Positions 33,056 through 44,197 of a stretch of DNA of 64,000 nt are shown here, one piece after another (the stretch's first letter is position 1; every line of letters starts with the position of its first letter). This DNA comes from Parelaphostrongylus tenuis (Eukaryota; Nematoda; Chromadorea; Rhabditida; Metastrongylidae). Position numbers and translations under genes: made by a program. Where the stretch lies: contig JAHQIW010003596.1 in NCBI GenBank assembly GCA_019055375.1, positions 372,001 to 436,000 on the forward strand, in the 5' to 3' direction. The notes under the pieces are model-generated. The model did no database searches, was not told where the DNA came from, and saw only the letters and a program-made list of their open reading frames with translations.

Positions 33056-35200
33056 TTAAATTTCTCTAAGTGAGAAACTTGACGACCTACGCCACTTCAC
33101 TAGCAGATGGCGATGTTGTGAGGCTCTTCCGTGATGAGTATTTTTGCTCCACGCGTCGAATTGAAAAAAAGGGTGCATTCGTTCGACAAATTTTTTGGAA
33201 TTGCGAAGTTCGACGTCATAGTTGCAGCCAAGATCTATCGCAAATAAAAATGCTAAACGCTGCAAAAGCCTTACTAGAGACCTTTCTTCAAGCCGGTGAA
33301 AGCTCTTAGATCAACAAAGTCAACGAATTTTGGCGGAGATAATGGCGTGGGAACAATTGTGTAGCTATCAATTCGGCCTAATGAAAAGATATCGTGTAGT
33401 GTTGCATCAGTTGCCTGAAGAGAGATTCAAATGATGGCATATTTCTGATATGTCGTGTTTGCCGTAGGCATCGCAAGCAAAGGTCATGTGATGTAAGTGA
33501 TAGCATGACAACCGATCTGATAGAAGCCGCCGTTGGACAAATTTCCGTGTAAGTGTTTATGAGACTTTCCGGTGTTCATAGATATTAATAATAATATCGT
33601 CAGCATTACCACATATTGATATCTAATAAATCGAATTGCAGGAGGATTCGTTGGTTTTGGGAAAACGGATATTCATTGATAAATTATCAGTATCAAACCG
33701 TGCTTCGTAAAAGGATATTATTGAGTGCGGTTGCTTATTTCACATGGTGTTCTCCTCCATAGACGCTACTCGAGGCAACAAAAAGACTTCACACTGTGCA
33801 AGAAGCATCTGATTTGGATACTGCACTCAAATCTTCACAGCAATCGAGAAAGGGAATATTTCCGTCGAATCAGAGTTTTATAACAGCAATGTAAGTTTGG
33901 CAATTCATTTATAAAAATACCATATCGCAGTCACTATTCAAGAAAGTGAGGGAGGAGTGGATTCTCACGAACTCAAGCTAATGTACATATAGTTTCTTCT
34001 AGAGAGAACTTGTCATTTAGTTCACTTCACTATTTACGACTTTCAACGGCAACATTCCGTCCTCCTATCGATGGATGGCGGATGGGAAGAAGGAAGAAAA
34101 GACGAGATGCTTTAGCAAAAGTTTGAGAAATACTAGTGTGTTTTGAAATCAAACGAAATTCGGAATTGGGAGTGACAATTGTCTAAACAACATTAGTATT
34201 AATCAGCAGTATCCCTTCTAAAAGAACTGTATCACCTATTATCACTTGAATATCGACTCACTGATGTGAGTCACAGTTAAATTCAATCATTCTTGATTTT
34301 GAAAAATGAGCTCGGTCAGAAGAAGAATTTACTTCTCTGTATAAGTGATGAACTCTTCGGCGTCCGCCTATCCACCTCTTGTTGATGGCGAATCTAGTCG
34401 AGATTCCTCACACCATCATAAATGTTAAATGTATACGAAACCCATCATTCGAGGCTTCGTTCACGTATGCATCAAGATAACATTTTTTTGTTTATAAAAA
34501 ATCTGATCTATATATGTCAGTACTAAAGCGGTAGAAGTTACTTTTCCTCCAGTTCACGAAATTCTACACATCTTATATTCAGTGTTGTTGTGACAAAGAA
34601 GCTTCAAGTAGCCTACATGGATCACCGTTTGAGCCAAATCTAACATTTTATGTATCTGGATGAGACAAAAAAGGCACCCGTAGGAAACGGCTTCAGTCAA
34701 CCTTTTATAAGCTTCTTTTCAACTGCTGGCTTTCAATCGAGTACAACAGTCGAACGCAATACGTACAACTTTTAATGCAACATGTGTTGTACCGCTATAA
34801 AGCGACTATAAGTGATGCTAAAAACGAGTAAAGGAATAGCAGGGATTAAAACGCTAACAAATACTCTGTACCATCAATCCTTCCGTCATCATTTGATAGC
34901 CGATGAAATTGCACAATTTCTGTGGTAAAGAAGATGATTGCATGAGTTCTTTTTCGGTGTGCATGATTTTTCGCACAGCGTGCGAGTATAAATATATTGG
35001 CTAAACGGGTAGATTGCCGTGTGGTCACAAGGAAGAAATCCTAGATGAGGAACTTGTAACTTAATAAAATAATGCAATAGGCGCTGGTATCGTTGGCACG
35101 TGGCATTGAGAAGGAGAACGAGATCGGCGAAATGTACGTATGTTACTGGCATAACAAAACTTCGGAAACGGTTAGATCTGCTTCAATCAATAACTTATCG
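33056..35200. repeat. Long inverted repeat, left arm (with GIY-YIG relic)
   Basis: Sequence here recurs in reverse orientation at 38560-39860. Matching blocks include CCTTTCTTCAAGCCGGTGAA (33279-33298), GAGCTCGGTCAGAA (about 34310) and GTACCGCTATAAAGCGACTA (about 34790). The block ATTGCACAATTTCTGTGG onward also has its inverse at about 38835. The end (34860-35160) read on the plus strand resembles the Penelope-like GIY-YIG region seen at 28.8 kb: DDCMSSFSVCM, ACEYKYIG, a stop, then TGR. In both arms the following frame keeps GEMYVCYWHNKTS, hinting at once-coding sequence. The stretch of about 0.9 kb at roughly 33355-34270 has no counterpart in the other arm. Confidence 0.7.
33468..33981 (+). 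CDS. Candidate four-exon gene end, unknown protein
   Basis: Four exon-like pieces join in matching phase. 33468-33548 (acceptor TTTGCCGTAG, donor GTAAGT) contains SDSMTTDLIEAAVGQISV. 33642-33706 (acceptor AATTGCAG, donor GTAAAA) reads RIRWFWENGYSLINYQ. 33841-33890 (acceptor AAATCTTCACAG, donor GTAAGT) reads IEKGNISVESEFYNSN. 33931-33981 (acceptor TATCGCAG) reads SLFKKVREEWILTNSS and then stops. Introns are about 40-135 bases, typical of small nematode introns. An alternative exon 33763-33890 in another frame (TLLEATKRLHTVQEASDLD) is also plausible. All of it lies in the segment unique to the left arm of the long inverted repeat. No family is recognised and no upstream exon was found. Confidence 0.4.
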
Positions 35201-35389
35201 TTTTCTCAATTTCAATCACTGTTATCACTTTGGGTTACTCTCTGGACTGAAATTCAATAAAGGTGCAGTAAACTAATGCTTCTAAATCACCTTTGCACAA
35301 ATAAGATTACGAATTGAGGAAATGTTTTTGTCTATTGTCACTTAATTGACCCCGCTTGACAGTGTTTTTTTTTTCTCTGTACAAATCTC

Positions 35390-35770
35390 AGTAACCCAGC
35401 ATTCAATTCGTTTAATCGTCTACTTTTTGAACATCGTAGAATACTGATTGAGCGAGTCTACTTCAAATCTCGAGGACAGCCTGGCTGTGGCGTTCCGTGG
35501 AGCTTTGTTGTTGACCGTCTGAGAGGATTGGCACATGGAGCTGGCTCCACGTAAGCCACGTCGAGCATCACAGCCGCTCTGCCAGGGCGCTCCTTTTGAG
35601 AAGATAGCTTGGAAAGAAACTCAAGGAGATTTAAAACATTTCCAAAAGTCAGAAGGTACTGTGTTGACAGAAATACTTGCATATGCAGTGTAAAGGAATG
35701 AACACTATGGAAACCACGGTTAATCGTCTACTTTTTGAACATCGTAGAACACTGGTTGAGCCAGTCCTTG
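35390..35770 (-). repeat. SINE-D copy with partial duplicate
   Basis: The block TTTAATCGTCTACTTTTTGA is followed by ACATCGTAGAATACTGATTG, AATCTCGAGGACAGCCTGGC and GCGTTCCGTGGAGCTTTG. The minus strand carries the tRNA-like GAGCGCCCTGGCAGAGCGGC at the far end. The first 50 bases are repeated at 35720-35770 (ACATCGTAGAACACTGGTTG). Other copies: 48.8, 49.3, 51.3, 52.5, 56.8 and 57.5 kb. Confidence 0.6.
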
Positions 35771-36239
35771 CGATTGTGCTAGCTTCTCTAATGTAAGTGA
35801 TTACAGTAAATGATCGTAAGCAGTGTGCAAGAAATGTAAATTATTGCTAGAGTTTAGGTCGAAAATTGTTATCACTTGTCATTATTACAAAAACTGCAAG
35901 AGTTTCTCGCAGAGTTATAAATATTCTCTGTTGGTGCAGCATTATGCTGTCTTATAAGACAGAGACCTATTTCGTACCCATGAGAAGAGAAGGACCCAAT
36001 CGATCTTTATCTAATGTTCATATACTCCCAGTTGAAAACAAGTTCAACTCATATCCATACTGCAAATAACACAAACAATTGATAAATTCTTGTCTTTAGC
36101 AATAACAAAGGTTTAAAGACATGCCATATTGCTTAATGTGATGCACGTTCAAACATCATTAATGAATATGACTAAAAATATCGTCAACAAAAAATGATAT
36201 TGCACTGATTTTTCTACACCGGCTAGGAGGACATCTAGA

Positions 36240-37140
36240 AGTTGAGTCGTTGGTGGTGGAAACTAGTCTCTTCTAGTTCTACCATGGGCCAAACGACTAG
36301 TGCTTGCTGTGATCATATCAGCGCTCTGTTCTTGTTGGTTTACTCAACTAGGGTTCTTGACGATCTTGTAGATTGCGTTAGCATCCTTCTCAATGCAGCG
36401 GTATCTACGGTAGCCCACACTAATAGCGTTCTATGCAGCAAATTTTGTGCTATCCCTTTCGATCGAGTGCTTACCGGCAGATCTGCGAATTACAAAGGAA
36501 AAATTGCTTCAAGGACAGAAAAAATAAATTAGTAAAATTTGTGCAAATCGGAAGACATCTTCATCTCTTTGGAAGAACCAGTAAAGCACAAGCGATGCTT
36601 AATGAACTAAAAGATGTACATAAAGACCAACATGAATGAGGAAATAAATAGAAGAAGAGGAGCAGCATGGGCTCCATTCAGGCCTTTCAATGAAGTTATC
36701 GACCAAGTAGGGGATCCTTAACTCCGTGCTTACCTTTCTAAATTAACAGTTTTCCCAGCGCTTTGTTATGCAGTAGAGAGGTAGCATGATATCAAAACGA
36801 CGCCGAGCAATCTGTACACCACGTGCTGGGGCTTTAGACTTGTTTTTTCAAATTTAGTCGGCACTCGCAGCATCTAGCGTTCTAACGCAGCTCAGATCTT
36901 CAAAACCTATCTCATCTTCGTAATCCGAAATTATTTGAATCGATAGAGAAACATGGATGGGTCGCTCATCTAATAAGAAGAACAGTGTAGTGAACTCCAA
37001 AAATGCGAACAATCTATTGCATGATCGAACAGATGATAGAATGATGTGTTTGTGTCCAACACTGACCATCTGTTTACGCAAATGGTAACGACTCTTAAAA
37101 TTAGAAAACGGGTGCACCATTTCTATGCGCATTCCTAATG
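36240..37140 (+). pseudogene. RTE-type non-LTR retrotransposon relic (3' part)
   Basis: The plus strand, across stops and shifts, follows the end of a nematode RTE-like reverse transcriptase and its C-terminal domain: GRTSKAQAMLNELKD (family AxxMLxELxxA), then RGAAWAPFRPFNEVIDQ, LRAYLSKLTVFPALCYAVER (family LRANLFDSTVLPALxYAxETW), TTPSNLYTT, a QLRSS stretch (family LRxxSDxR) and an RWAGH-like site reading WMGRSSNKK. Such elements encode an endonuclease and reverse transcriptase and insert by target-primed reverse transcription. The catalytic FADD/YADD region and the endonuclease were not found; the copy is 5'-truncated and heavily mutated. It sits between the arms of the long inverted repeat. 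Confidence 0.65.
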
Positions 37141-37279
37141 TTCACTCACGATAAGCGGTGTGATGGTCTTGGACTCCTTCAAGCAATAAAGATCGAGAAG
37201 CTTTGCGGAGTTATCCGATTTGCTGAGGGAGATAACTGATTGAGATAATATGAAAGGGCGTGGTAACGAACGAGTCGTA

Positions 37280-37405
37280 GTGCGCATGTGCCTTTGTGGT
37301 GTAGTGATAGCATGCGTCTCGTGTATGGACGGAACGCGGGTTCAACCCCCGTTCAAGGCCGCATTTTTGCTCACTACTCATTTCGCCTAGGTATAATAAG
37401 AGGGG
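37280..37405 (+). repeat. SINE-B copy with intact Pol III boxes
   Basis: Box A is TTGTGGTGTAGTGATAGC and box B GCGGGTTCAACCCCCGTTC; tail GCTCACTACTCATTTCGCC then TAGGTATAATAAGAGG. The T-arm can pair five base pairs (GCGGG with CCCGT) and the ends pair about five (GCCTTTG with CAAGGC), so it is the most tRNA-like sequence in the window. The anticodon arm does not fold properly and the SINE-B tail is attached, so I call it a SINE and not a tRNA gene. Confidence 0.65.
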
Positions 37406-37539
37406 TCTTGGTGAATTCTCCCTCAATCAATAAAGGACACGTGAATTCTTGCAAACCTATCCGATATGTTGAGAAAGAGAAATGACTAATAATGTATATG
37501 AAGCTCGCGAGAGAAGTAACTAAAAAAAGATCGAAAGAC

Positions 37540-37700
37540 GACCCGTTCTGCCCGACTGACGAGTCTGTAAGGACGAATCACGTGGATGGGGCTGTACAAG
37601 AGCCCTTACCAGACCACATGACAAGTTGGCTCAACTAATAATGAAAGGATCTATTGAAATTTGAGCGTGGTCTTAGCAAAAACACTCAAAATAATATGAT
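37540..37700. repeat. Palindrome family G, copy 4 (right half)
   Basis: GACTGACGAGTCTGTAAGGA, GGGGCTGTACAAGAGCCCTT, ACCAGACCACATGACAAGTT and TTTGAGCGTGGTCTTAGCAA match the right half of the 15.1-kb copy. The left half is missing. Confidence 0.65.
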
Positions 37701-38555
37701 AATATGATATGTGTACTATATGCAGATTCGCATACTGATTTGAAATGGCTTCTGAACTTCCAACAAAACTCACATCTCTATTGAATGATTACTGAATAAA
37801 CTGACGGTAACAATTCATTTTCAATGCAGTTACAATTGAAGGATTCCGAGTTTTTCCATTCAGATCATCACATGTCGTTATTAGAGCAATCTATTCTCAG
37901 CTGAGATTCAGCATAAACATCGTTTTCACCTGCTGAATGAAATAGTGGGGTAACGTGCCAAAGCTGATAGGCCTAATTCAAATACCACGAGCCAGAATTC
38001 AAGAAAAGTAGTCAATGATCGCAGAAGCACGCTATGAATAGATCTGAGAAGACTCACAGGTGAAATACTTCCATGTAAACCAGTAGGCAAAACGCAGGGG
38101 CACTAATCTCAGAATTTTCAGCAGGAAATTAACATTTAGAAGTTGCCTCCGAGCGACATTGAGACTGTCCAAGAGCATGCACTTGGGTGTCCCCTTGTTC
38201 CGTCTTCAGTTGGTCCACAACACCCATTCAGAGCATTTTGCTGCCCTTCCTAAAAAGCAATTAGTTGGGCCGTAAACAACCATTAACTAAGACTAGGCTA
38301 ACGACAACACACAACTTCTCAATGTTGACAGTGCCAAATGTGAACGGTCTTCTCCATTCCTCAATATTTTATGTATTCTGATGTTGCAGAAGTCAGTGAA
38401 ATCCCGATGGGAAATGAACAGATAGTGAAATAATCGGTGACATTGATTGTGTACTTCTAAAATCTATAAAATCTATTAGTTTTGAGACCAACGCATGCTA
38501 CAGAGTATCCCCAAGTGATCACTGTGATTGAAAATGAGAAAACGATGAGTTATTC
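37700..38555. other. No recognised gene or element
   Basis: No exon, repeat or transposon motif identified between the family-G half element and the right arm of the long inverted repeat. Confidence 0.35.
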
Positions 38556-38559
38556 AGTA

Positions 38560-39860
38560 AAACGGATTTAACCGTTTTCGAAGTTTTGTTGTGCCAGTAA
38601 CATACGTACATTTCGCCGATTTTGTTCTCCTTCTCAGTGCCCCACTCCCACGACACCAGCGCCTATTGCATTACTTCATTATATAACAAGTTCCTCAACT
38701 AGGATTTCTTTCTTGTGAACACACAGCGATATACCCGCTTAGCCAATATATTCATACTCGCATGCTGTCCAAAAATTTTTGCACACCGAGAAAGAACTCA
38801 TGCAGTCATCGTCTTTAGCATTGGTATTGTGCAATTTTGTCTGCTATCAGATGATGATAGAAGAGTTGATAAAAAAGAGTATTTGTTAGCGTTCCAATCC
38901 CTACTACAGTTTCCTCGACTCGTTTTTAGCATCATTTATTCGCTATTATTTTTTATTATTATAGTCGCTTTATAGCGGTACATCAAATGTTGCAAAAAAG
39001 AACAGCTGTACGAATTGCATCCATAATTGGTGCTCGATTAAATAGCCAATACTTTTAAGAAAGCTCTTGAATGATTGACTGGAGCCGCTTCCAACAGGTG
39101 CCTTCTTTGTCTGGTCCAAATATATAAAATATCACATTTGGCTCTGCCGACGATCCATATAGGCCACTTGAAATTTCTTTGTCTTCAAAAACACTGAATA
39201 TAAGCGGTGTATAATATCGTGAATTAGAGGAAAATTAACTTTCACCTCTTCAGTATTGACAAGTTTTATGTCAGATTTTTTATGAACAAAAAATATTATC
39301 TTGTTACATACGTGAACGATGACTCACATGATGGATTTAGCACACATTTAATCACATCTGCGTTGTTACGAGGGATTTCGAATAGATTTGCCATCAACAA
39401 GACGTGGAGAGGCGAACGCCACATACTTTATATTTCATACAGAAAAGGTAATCTTCGTTCTGACCGAGCTCGTTTTTCAAAACTTAAAAATAATTGAAAT
39501 CTCACTGTGACCCTAATATCTTTTTCGTTGTTCCCACGCCATTGTCTTCGCCAACATTCGTTGGCATTGTTGATCTAAAAGATTTCACCGGCTTGAAGAA
39601 AGGTTTCTAGTGAGCCTGTCGCAGCGCCTGGCATTTTTGTTAGTGATTGCTCTTGACTGCAATTGTGATGTCGAACTTTGCAATTCCAAAAAAACTTGTC
39701 AGACGAATACACCCTTTTCTGTACACCCCAGTCCGACGTTTAGAACAAAAATACACATCACGGAGAAACCTCACTACATCGTCACCTTTTTCCGAAGTGT
39801 CAGTGAAGCAGAGAAAGCCGTCAAGTCACTGAAAGAATTTCAAAATAAGTGCTAGACAAG
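38560..39860. repeat. Long inverted repeat, right arm (with GIY-YIG relic)
   Basis: This is the reverse-orientation partner of 33056-35200. It begins TTTTCGAAGTTTTGTTGTGC (inverse of GCATAACAAAACTTCGGAAA at about 35150) and ends near 39845 at the inverse of the 33080 region, where GTTTAGAACAAAAATACACA pairs with TGAGTATTTTTGCTCC. The GIY-YIG-like block is on the minus strand (about 38930-38620). The arms differ by scattered substitutions, and this arm lacks about 0.9 kb present in the other. The frame at 39610-39855 is arm sequence, mirrored at 33265-33056. Confidence 0.7.
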
Positions 39861-39869
39861 TTTCCGGGT

Positions 39870-40980
39870 ACCGTCATACTCAAAACATTAACAATATTGT
39901 CTGGTGATAGGCAAAACAAACACACTCATTTCTATTGAGCTCTAAAAACAAGCAAAAAACTTGTGTTCAATTGTTGTTTTTTTTTTGAAAAAATGAGTAA
40001 AAAATTGCACTTCGTTTATGTAGTATACTAGAACGATCTAAAATAGGCGTCACAACAGTTTCCACAAAGGTCAGATGCCATTCAGCTGCAGAGCGCACTA
40101 GACTGAGAATTTCGGTATCCCCTGCTTGAGATGTTTGATCTCAACGAGAATGAGCATCCTGTAAGTTAGTGAGTACCGAGGTGGTGATGAGTAAGTTTAG
40201 ATCCAGAACTGAGAGATAACTATATATAGATAGGCAAGTATATCGTTGTATTATCTTGTTTTGGTGAGATAGTCTGGAAGGAAAAATTTAGTTTTTTGAA
40301 TATGTCAGGCAAGTCTTTTTTTTTGAAGAGTTTTAAGAATGTTGATGGACGAGGTGGTTAATGAGCTGCTAGTGATTATGCTGTAATGCTCACACGCTTT
40401 TTTTGTTGGAGCATGAAGGTTACTCTTATATGTACAAATCATGTTTGAACAGAAAAGAACACATTATTCGAGAAAAACAATTGCCAGAACATATATACGC
40501 TTTCGAACAATTTAGTTGTTGTACGAAAAAATTCGTTTTTCTCTTTATTTCATTTTCAAGGCAAACGATGATAATAGAAGATTCATCTCTCCGAATGTTC
40601 TCTGTTTGTGCTGTGGTTTATTTTTCCAATTCATTAAAACAAATGTACAGGAGGAAATCGTTTTTCCCCCCTCAGTGGGAGTCACCAACAAATAGAAATA
40701 GCCTGGAGATTGCGAAGGTGTAAATCTGAATCTCATTAACACTTCGCTAGGCGCACTACATTGTGAAATTCGGATTTTTGGCCAAAATGAGGATTTTCAA
40801 AGGTGTCTTTCTCCTTCTATCGCGGCCATATAATCGACTTTAGAAATACAATTCAAACCTATTATATGTTCGCTATGAAAGTGTTAAAAATTTTAAAGCC
40901 ACCTCTCGATCCATTGAAACACCCACAAGGTTAATCAAGCATTATGGTCACGCTGATGGTTGTTCAAGCCGTGAATGTTT
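39870..40980. other. No confident gene
   Basis: A 106-codon plus-strand frame at 40403-40723 starts LEHEGYSYMYKSCLNRKE, which faintly resembles the start of a FLYWCH zinc finger, but the expected yWrC and paired Cys/His residues are absent. It is left unassigned. Confidence 0.3.
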
Positions 40981-40989
40981 CGTTTTCAG

Positions 40990-41213
40990 CGAGCAGAACA
41001 CCAACATTTGAAGTTAAAGCGAAATTCAGAGACAGTTATCATGCAATAACCTCTATCTTCAGTGGCATTCTTATTCATCCTCATGGGCAGTTTGGACAAA
41101 CAGAATATGACACTCTCATAGTTGCGGCTTCTTCACGTGTGCACGCTGCAGTACCTCATGCGTTCATTTCGTTATCATCGAATCGTCACCCATTAACGAT
41201 GCGCCTGTGTTAA
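40990..41213 (+). CDS. Candidate terminal exon, unknown protein
   Basis: After a strong acceptor (GTTTCGTTTTCAG) 74 codons stay open to TAA: TPTFEVKAKFRDSYHAITSI, then IHPHGQFGQTEYDTLIV and SRVHAAVPHAFISL. The composition is balanced and protein-like. The frame is also open about 15 codons upstream of the acceptor to an ATG at 40944, so a single-exon reading exists. No homologous family is recognised and no upstream exon was found within about 1 kb. Confidence 0.4.
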
Positions 41214-41819
41214 GTTCGACTACGATGTGACGACCAATATTGACCTCTATTCGCATAGTCATTTTTGACACTGGTTGTGCATGATTTGCTATACAATACT
41301 GTTCTAGTAGCGCTAGAGTATTCGTGGTCTACATCGCAAACATTCACCATTAAATGTGAAATGGAAAGGTGTATTCAGCCTTTCAACTGAGCTCTTACCA
41401 AGAGGCGTGCAAAGCTATTGGCTGATCGCCATACCTCTTGAGGACAAACCCTAATCTACGAATTTTGTGTTAATGGCGTAGCGAAGCAAAACAAAATCGC
41501 GTGCGAATGCGAAGTATAGAATGCTGACTATATTGCAGTACTTTACTGTAGCGCATAGTCGATGATATTAAATATGCTAAAACTTTTTTTTCACCGTTGT
41601 AAATTTATGTCTCATCTAAATGTGTTCTACCACTTTTTTTAGCATTGGGCCTTTTCCTTTGGCCTGCATTTGATGAGCTTTTATAAAGGAAGAGGCTGTT
41701 TTATAGCGTTCGGCTTCTAGCGTGGCTTATTCTAAAATCGATCTCAGTTTAGTGTTCGCCGAGCACTCTATTGATGACTCCACTATCTCAGAGTTTACTG
41801 AAGTGAAAATTAGTGCTAC

Positions 41820-42195
41820 AGCGTTTAAATTATTAGGTGTTTGAAATTTATAGGCAGCTGTTAGATTGATACTTCTACGAAACGTCGCGATAAATGCAAT
41901 CAAATTATCTCATAATAGTTATTTGAGCCGACTTGTAGGTGGTATGTTAATGAGCTCTTGTATAGTCCGATACAACTGTTTCGACCTTGACAGTCCTGTC
42001 AGTCGGCAGATCCCTCTGTCTTTTAGCCAGTCCTCTCGGGGTGCTCCAGTCCCCGCAACAAGAGTAGGCGACGGTGAACGATTTACACTACACCGCTGTC
42101 AAATGAAAATCACTAGATCGGCCTGTTTACACTCGTTGTTCTTGGCTGGTAATCTCAAATATATGGTACCTTTCGTTTCGAGTGCTTTCTTAATC
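41820..42195. repeat. Palindrome family G, copy 5
   Basis: Contains TTATTTGAGCCGACTTGTAG, GTTTCGACCTTGACAGTCCT, GTCAGTCGGCAGATCCCTC, AGCCAGTCCTCTCGGGGTGC and, at the right, TACCTTTCGTTTCGAGTGCT. The order matches copy 1 (14.4 kb) in its left unit. It overlaps a 113-codon open frame (41866-42207) that is repeat sequence. Confidence 0.65.
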
Positions 42196-42519
42196 TTCAT
42201 AAAGTGAATTAACAGAAATAGGATATTTGTAGTAGTTCCTTAAGATTTTCAGTTTCTGCTCCAAAGTTAGTGCAAAAGGTGATTCTTTAAAATTTATATT
42301 TATTTGTATGACATCCGTTTGTCGAACTTTTTCGACTTTCCAATATCATTTGGAGTCTCCAAAGCACGTAGAAACTCTAGGAACAGTCCCTAGGGATAGT
42401 AGTCATTCGGTGGCCTAAATCACAGAGAAAGATTTTGTTTTGCACTCAGGCATTTTTCGCTGGACAGAGTTTTTCCTTGAATTCCTGACAACCATTTAAT
42501 AGTACAATTTTTGATGCTT

Positions 42520-42690
42520 TGAACTACAGCTCTATTCCGAGTGTTTTATTAAGACCACGCTCAAATTTCAATATATTTCATAGATATTATTTGAGCCAAC
42601 ATGTCATGTGGTGTAGTGATAAGCTATTGCACAGCCCGATAGCCATGTTTCGACCTTACACTCTCGTCAGTCAGGCAGAACCTGTGACGG
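42520..42690. repeat. Palindrome family G, copy 6
   Basis: Starts GAGTGTTTTATTAAGACCAC GCTCAAATTTC, then TTATTTGAGCCAACATGTCA, GGTGTAGTGATAAGC and TTTCGACCTTACACTCTCGT. It abuts a SINE-C 3' part on its right side. Confidence 0.65.
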
Positions 42691-42880
42691 GTTTCAGACT
42701 TGTCTGGGAGGATAAGAACACTGACTCGACACAGCGAGAGACCATCGTGGACCATTGTAAAAACCAGGTATGCCTTCAATCACCTCAACCGAAGTTGAAA
42801 ATAGAAGACGAACGCATGGCGCGTTCCTTAGAGATTAATCAACGCTGAGAGCTTTATCCATTTATTCTTTAAACCGACCA
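42690..42880 (+). repeat. SINE-C copy (3' part)
   Basis: AGACTTGTCTGGGAGGATAA, ACCATCGTGGACCATTGTAA, GGTATGCCTTCAATCACC and CAACGCTGAGAGCTTTATCC match, in order, the 3' half of the SINE-C copies at 53.96 and 60.95 kb. The tRNA-like head is missing. Confidence 0.6.
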
Positions 42881-43164
42881 TAAGGTCCCTGCAGTGACGA
42901 TAAAACCTTGAACATCCTTACGAAAGTATGGTGTTGCTAAGATAACGCGCTTCATCAGCATTTGGAACGCGCCGACCGCAGCGCAACCGACCAGCGTGGC
43001 GCTACATCCCATCAATGTCTGTACCTTGAGGGTTAAGCGTTCTCAAAGATGGATCTAACTCCCGTGTTTCTTTTCTTGGTCTTTTCTACTGCGAAACCAA
43101 ATCTCCTCCGTTCAAACCATTCGCGCGACGGAGCACGAATGGATAGCGACTCGTTTATCATAGG

Positions 43165-43645
43165 CCTCGCTCATAACAATGATAATCTGATAACATGATG
43201 ACGTGTTTGAGCCCGTTATGAGGTCTGATATGAGCACTTGTACAGTGATAGATAGGCGCCTGTTTCGCCCTTCCGGACTCCTCAGTAGCACAGTCTTCCA
43301 TGGTTCAGTCGATCCTCTGGAAATACACCCTTGCGCAGAGGAATCGATACCGAACACTAGATCACCGCAGGTCGGGTGACAAACTTCTCCGATACTGCAG
43401 TGGCCATAATCGAGTGCTTGCGGGCACAAACATGTTCTCATTGTTATCAGATTATCACGGTTTTTGGCAGAGGTCTATATAAGCGATCGCGGGTGGGGTA
43501 TGGATTTATTAAATCAGCCGCAAGCACTCGACAGCGGTCACTGCAGTGTCGGGGAGTTTTGTCGCCTGTCTTCCGGTGATCCACAGTTCGGCGTCGATTC
43601 TTTTACACAGAGCTATAGCCTCGAGCGCTCGGTTAAGCCCTCCAC
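43165..43645. repeat. Palindrome family H, copy 2, and nested palindrome
   Basis: Two inverted structures overlap. The outer H-type ends are CAATGATAATCTGATAAC (about 43180) and CATTGTTATCAGATTATCAC (about 43439). The second pairs about 43300-43425 with about 43515-43640: ACTGCAGTGGCCATAATCGA and GTGCTTGCGG on the left against CCGCAAGCACTCGACAGCGG and TCACTGCAGT on the right. No coding capacity is credible; the 180-codon frame through here is not a gene. Confidence 0.65.
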
Positions 43646-43817
43646 CACTGAATCACTGAAATTACTCGAACTCACCGTGCTACGCCAGGTCACGGACGCA
43701 GAGGAGCTCGTATCAGTAAAATCGCTGCGACTCTCGTCGTCTGCACTCACACGTGTGTATGGGACAATGCGCACCGTCCTGAATAGGTGTGTGTCTCTAA
43801 TCATGTCGTTCATCTAC

Positions 43818-43975
43818 TCAGTCTCTCATCCATTCCTCTCTCTCTTTTTTTTCCCTCCCCCTCTCGCACTCCCAGCGTCTCTCCCCAGTTCTGTCGTTCA
43901 TTCACTCAGTTTCTCATCTGTGCTCTCTCTCTCTCCCCCTCTCTCCCTCCCTCCCACTCCCTTTCCCCTCACTCT
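43818..43975. repeat. Pyrimidine-rich tract (CT microsatellite)
   Basis: Almost pure C/T on the plus strand, with CTCTCTCTCT and CCCTCTCTCC runs interrupted by short unique bits (CATTCACTCAGTTTCTCATC occurs with variation twice). It produces long spurious serine/proline/leucine open frames in two phases. Confidence 0.8.
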
Positions 43976-44197
43976 GCCGTCGTCTTCGAACTTCTCTATT
44001 ATCTGAGCTTCTCGTTGTTATTTGATGAACAATATCGCGTTCAACCGTGGATACATTCTATTAGTCTTTTCTTGTCGTTCTTCTTCGGTCATTCTCGAGA
44101 GTTTCGCAGTCGAGAGGACTCTTTACGTCTAGCATTTCTAAATGCTCTCATTATTTCAGTGAACTGACGAGATAACATCACATCATGAGGCGATCAA

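Noticed and set aside
37285..37360. Possible functional tRNA gene
   Set aside because: Boxes A and B and a T-arm are present, but the anticodon arm does not fold and the sequence carries the SINE-B tail shared by other copies.
40403..40723. FLYWCH zinc finger
   Set aside because: Only the first few residues resemble the domain; the tryptophan-cysteine and histidine residues are missing.
43464..44006. 180-codon plus-strand open frame, the longest in the window
   Set aside because: It runs through a palindrome arm and then a CT-rich microsatellite, and its C-terminal half is a low-complexity Ser/Pro/Leu artefact open in two phases.
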